Assembly (NCBI RefSeq): GCF_963675165.1
Contig: NC_087388.1
Span: 1,094,800-1,158,799 of the forward strand
Length of the DNA stretch: 64,000 nucleotides
From: Halichondria panicea
Lineage: Eukaryota; Porifera; Demospongiae; Suberitida; Halichondriidae
Direction: 5' to 3'
Under the pieces are notes generated by a model that was given only the letters and a program-made list of their open reading frames with translations, was not told the origin of the DNA and did no database searches. Below, one piece after another: positions 60,255-64,000 of the stretch; position 1 is the stretch's first letter; the number at the start of each line of letters is the position of its first letter. Both the position numbers and the translations under genes were made by a program.

Positions 60255-63200
60255 GTCTAATTCCAGTGGATTAAAGTTTGCAAGGTTAGCTGCTTCTGAC
60301 CATGCAGCATGTCTTGAGCCATCCATTTCCGGTGCATGTACATTGCCGGCTGCTAGGGCATGACTCATTCCTCCAATTTCGGCTTTGCATTCGGGACATT
60401 TGGCCCTTTGCATTGCTCCCCCACAATCCCCAATTACATAGGTGTGGCCATTGGGGCACTTGTACCAGTGACCTTTCGGGAGGCCAATAGCCTTGACTAT
60501 CTCAAGTCTTTCTGTTTCGGATAGTCCGTCAATACTGTACTTTTCACGCAGGGACTTGATTGTTTCAAGAATAGTCTCTTCTTCTTTGTCTGAAACTTTT
60601 TCTAGTTTCCAGCCACTCTCCTCCAGTTTAAGGATAGTTGAGGTGATTAAATCACGTTCATCAAAGGGTTTGAATAGGAATCATTTTAACTTGGAGCTCA
60701 ATAAGCTTTGCTAGAAGGGTGAGTCTTCGCATTTCAGCTTCAGCATCAGAGAGTTGTTGCTGTGATATAAACTCTTGCATAATGAACTCTTTAAGGTGGT
60801 TCAGGTCTCGTTTTATTCTATCAATCTTTGGTTGATAACAGGATTGTGTTACAGAAAGCAGATTTAGCTTTAGATTGGAGAAAATCTCAATTGTTGTGAA
60901 AATTGGAGCAGAAACGAAAGTTTAGCTTTAGTAATGTGAGGGAAGAGAACAGTATTAACACTTTTCTTGCCTACAGTGGAATCGTTCGATATAACTCGTT
61001 CAAGTACACTGAATTCTTCAGCAACAAACAATCGATTCAAAGAGCTAGCCTTTCCGAGTCCTGTTTACTCTCGCTAGTTCAATTTAAAGGTCAATGGAGT
61101 CAATAGTACTCATCTGCTTCTTCTTTATAGCTTAATTCCACATCAGCCAGTTTGCTCCTAACGTCATTGCCATATCGGAGGTATTTTCTCACTGGAGTCT
61201 TGCACCTTGGGCATACTTTCAGAGTGATTTCTTGGGACTCTCCTGTAGGATCACTGTTGTCAGTTGACATCCATTGATCAAGCATTTCTACAACAACGAT
61301 GTGATTGCAATCTGGCAAAAGAATGAATCTGGCATCTTCTTCATCCTCGGGTCCAAAAATTATCTCAGTGACTTCTTCTTTATCACAGATACGGCACAGT
61401 TTTGGGCACAATTCTCCACAAAGTCCAATGCACCTGTGTTTGCATTCCTCCAGGCACTTTGGACATGGCTGATTGCAAGGAGGTCGATTACACAGCATTC
61501 CGCATGGCTGAGTGCAGGTAAAATGAGGGCAGGACCAGTCACAAGGCTCCATGCAGGGAGCACATGGTTCAAAGCACATTTTGGGGCAACGGCTGTGGGT
61601 GCAAAAGTTGGCACATGGCTTGGAGCATGGAGGGCAGCTTGGTGTGCAAGGAAAGTCACAGAGGTGACCACATGTTAAGGTACGATCGCATTTGGACTTA
61701 CAGCGAATGTGAAGACATCCCATTTTGCAAGTGTAGCAGGTTCCAGTACATGGATGTTCACAATCTAACAAAGCACCGCAAGGCACGGAGCACTCCACTA
61801 GATCTTCTTTGAGATAGCAGGAATCTTGGACAGTGTGCCCACAAGATAGCTCTTTGTCCACTTTCACAGTACATTGAAGAGTGCAAGGTTGAGAGCATTT
61901 TTCTTGGCAGAGATGACCACATGGTAGAACTCTTTTACAAAGTTTTTTGCAGGCAATTTTTGCTGGTCATCCGAGCAAGCACAGCTTTGTGAATGACCGC
62001 AAATAAGGACTTTCGTTACTTTCTCTTTACAAGATCCGCAACCGCCTGAACACTCGTAGCACTTTCGTTTACACACATGGCCACAAGCCAATTGTTTTCT
62101 GCAACCTTGTAAGCACTTGTACTCACGATGCTCTATGTCATAGGGGTGACAAAGTCGACGGCAGACATGACCACAGGGCAAACGAGCTTCACATTTCTTT
62201 TGGGATCCACCCTCTGGGCATTTGAGAAAATCTTCAGCCGCTCGGGCATTTACTTTTTGGTCTTGGTGAATGTGGCAATGTAATGGGAGACCAATACAGT
62301 CCATTTCTGTGAAGCTCTCTATTATTTTAGGCCATATCGTTTTAACCTTGTCACGAAGCATTTCCATGTTACCAATTACGAACAAGCTCATTTTGGCTCT
62401 CGACAAAGCAACGCAAATACGATTCTCAATTCCGACAAATCCAATTCTTTGTTTATTGTTGCTCCTCACAAAGGACAGCAATATGATTCGGTTCTCTTCT
62501 CTCTGGAAGTCGTCGACAACAGCTGTTCGAACACCATTGATCTTTGTGGGTCTGAGAATTTTTTTAATCTCAAGCAGTTGTGCTCGGTAGAGAGTCAAGA
62601 TGGTGATTTCATTTTGTTTGTAGCCTTGTTTCAGCAAGATAGTCACAGAGAGCTCCTAGGTACTTTGCCTCGTGAGAATTTGAGTGACCTTCTATCGTCT
62701 GCTCCGGCTAGATTCATGGTTGTCCAGTTCTTTATAATGATTATAATTATGGCTGGAGTAATCAAGCTGGCAATCTCAGGTCTCATTCGATGCTGAATAC
62801 TTAGTGTTTGTACAGGACAATCGTTCTTTGCTAAGCGTTCGAATAAGGATACATTAAAGTCGTGCTTCTTTTCAAGCTCGTAGTAAGTTGGCTTTGGCCG
62901 TAGCTGTTGATGGTTACCAATTAAAACCAGCTGTTGGACTGTTGGGGGACAAAAAAGTGAAAATGTGAGGCTCAAAAATGTCAGCAGCTTCTTCAATAAC
63001 TACTATTTTAGGTAGAACTGATTTAATGATATGATTGTGTTTGGCTGCTCCTGTCGTAGTCATGCCAACTACATCTGAATCTCGGACAATCGTCATATCC
63101 ATGTTTCTGTTGAAACTCTTCACAAGCAGTTTTGTAGCCATCTGAAAGTTGTTGTCTAAGGTGGGTTACATACATGTCCCTCCAACGAAGGTACGATCTC

Positions 63201-63440
63201 CATCACTGAGTCGGGTGTAAGCTCCATAAGTTAGGGATATTAGCAGCTTCATCAGCAGTCATCGGTCGCAGCCCATGATTTAGTTGCTTGTATCAGCTTC
63301 CTTTTTTTACTTCTGTCCATTTGAACCGTCTGCCAAACGACGTGCCAATCACCATCATTCTTTTTTCCTGCCCCTTTTCCAATTGCCATTCCTCCTCTTT
63401 TAGAGCCTTGTATACACGACTTCGATCCCTTCAACTAGTC
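60255..63440 (-). pseudogene. ZNFX1-like helicase / NFX1-type zinc-finger pseudogene, 5'-truncated
   Basis: Reading downward from 63440: a linker, then UPF1-like helicase motifs VVGMTTTGAA and VVIEEAAD (about 63070-62985), LIGNHQQLRP (about 62920) and QHRMRPEI (about 62795). Helicase motifs V-VI follow (DDFQREENRIILLS; VALSRAK). NFX1-type Cys/His fingers run from about 62225 to 61390, and an RZ-type finger (HWYKCPNGHTYVIGDCGGAM, then CPECKAEIGG) sits at about 60470-60340. The order matches ZNFX1, an RNA-binding helicase of RNA silencing and antiviral defence. No Walker A is present, so the 5' half is missing. The frame is broken by single-base changes near 63370, 63110, 62945, 62650 and 61950, and by stops and frame changes between 61100 and 60660. 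It is a pseudogene, unless the assembly has many small errors. Confidence 0.85.
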
Positions 63441-64000
63441 AATCTCCTTGTATCATCTGGACTTTAGTGTCTTCTCCACACGTATATAATACATGCATAT
63501 AGCTATAAGAGCAGCATTATGCACCCTCGTTTAGGATGAAAGCATCTTGGAGAGATAGTACAGCCAATCAGATGACATAATTATCATGTTTCGTCGATGA
63601 AGCCAACTTGAAACAGCTGTGGCAATGTGTGTATTGTTAGTACATTAACAAGATAAAATAGCTAGCAAGAATACCTTCTCTTTCTTCATGTATGGAACAA
63701 CACTGCACACAGACACACATGTAGCACAGCCTACATAATAATACAGAATCAAGTTCCTAGTATATAATTAATGGATCTAACCATGCAGCAATCTGCTAAA
63801 CCGCACCAATTAGTTTAGCACCAAGTCTATACCAGTGAATTCCAAGTGAGATAGCTACTGACTTGTAACAAACATTTTCATCATGTTTTTTCATACAATA
63901 GTTATTATGCCTGCACCCCAGCAAAAGCAGAACCTAATCATTGCAGTTTTATCACTCCATTTCCTGTTGTATTTCCCTTTACATTTTCAACATCCTGTTT
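63441..64000. other. Flank upstream of the ZNFX1-like pseudogene, matching the dispersed flank repeat
   Basis: 63525-63630 (CCCTCGTTTAGGATGAAAGC, CATCTTGGAGAGAT, CAGCCAATCAGATGA, TTGAAACAGCTGTGG) follows the same order as 8780-8865, 4500-4580 and 33478-33560. The window end (CACTCCATTTCCTGTT...CATCCTGTTT) echoes 4922-4960. The repeat is therefore probably an ancestral gene-upstream region that was copied with the duplicated blocks. Confidence 0.55.

Noticed and set aside
61274-61678. 134-aa plus-strand ORF
   Set aside because: It is the antisense shadow of the NFX1-type finger region, whose cysteine spacing is clear on the minus strand.
61940-61965. Short intron explaining the frame change in the zinc-finger region
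   Set aside because: The cysteine pattern resumes immediately in the next frame with a single-base difference, and there is no donor/acceptor pair. A frameshift is simpler.

Overview
This is metazoan nuclear DNA, most likely from a sponge or another early-branching invertebrate. The evidence is spliceosomal introns (one of only 54 nt), a dense load of nested short DNA transposons, AT-rich flanks with many GT/CA runs, and the protein types present. These are kinase-less ankyrin-ROCO-Death proteins, a ZNFX1-like helicase/zinc-finger gene, and an invertebrate-type reverse transcriptase. The species assignment is an inference; nothing in the window names the organism. There are no bacterial operons, no CRISPR array, and no tRNA or rRNA that I can see.

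Layout. 1-2339: intergenic, with short palindromic transposons. 2340-9191: a non-coding block that recurs almost unchanged at 27085-33888. 9192-16130: a nest of miniature transposons, minisatellites and R-family repeat copies. 16590-23486: gene A, an ankyrin-ROCO-Death-Death protein of about 1,917 aa in three exons. 23700-25760: a decayed paralogue (P1). 25760-26565: its downstream flank, ending in a scrap of a ZNFX1 3' end. 27085-33888: second copy of the segmental duplication, followed by an older, shorter third copy (33889-35835). 36950-39624: a dead reverse-transcriptase element on the minus strand. 40874-42930: nested foldback and MITE insertions, including two inverted copies of a Harbinger-like MITE with TTA target duplications. 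44323-55484: gene B, a giant paralogue of gene A (about 3,606 aa), carrying 23 near-identical 306-bp units, each encoding three ankyrin repeats. 55690-59230: two more decayed paralogues (P2 and P3). 60255-63440: a ZNFX1-like pseudogene on the minus strand with several frameshifts.

How it fits together. Genes A and B are paralogues with the same exon phases. Each is followed by one or more decayed copies that share a deletion, an intron MITE and a duplicated exon start. The flank after P1 matches the flank after P3, up to a ZNFX1 3' end. The locus therefore looks like repeated duplication of a cassette [ANK-ROCO-Death gene / decayed ANK-ROCO-Death copy / ZNFX1-like gene]. By family knowledge, both intact proteins join an ankyrin sensor or scaffold to a P-loop switch and two Death-fold adaptor domains. 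ZNFX1 relatives are RNA-binding helicases involved in antiviral and small-RNA responses. An innate-immunity role for the cluster is plausible but is inference. The clearest unusual feature is the ankyrin array of gene B, homogenised at 306, 612 and about 1,224 bp periods.
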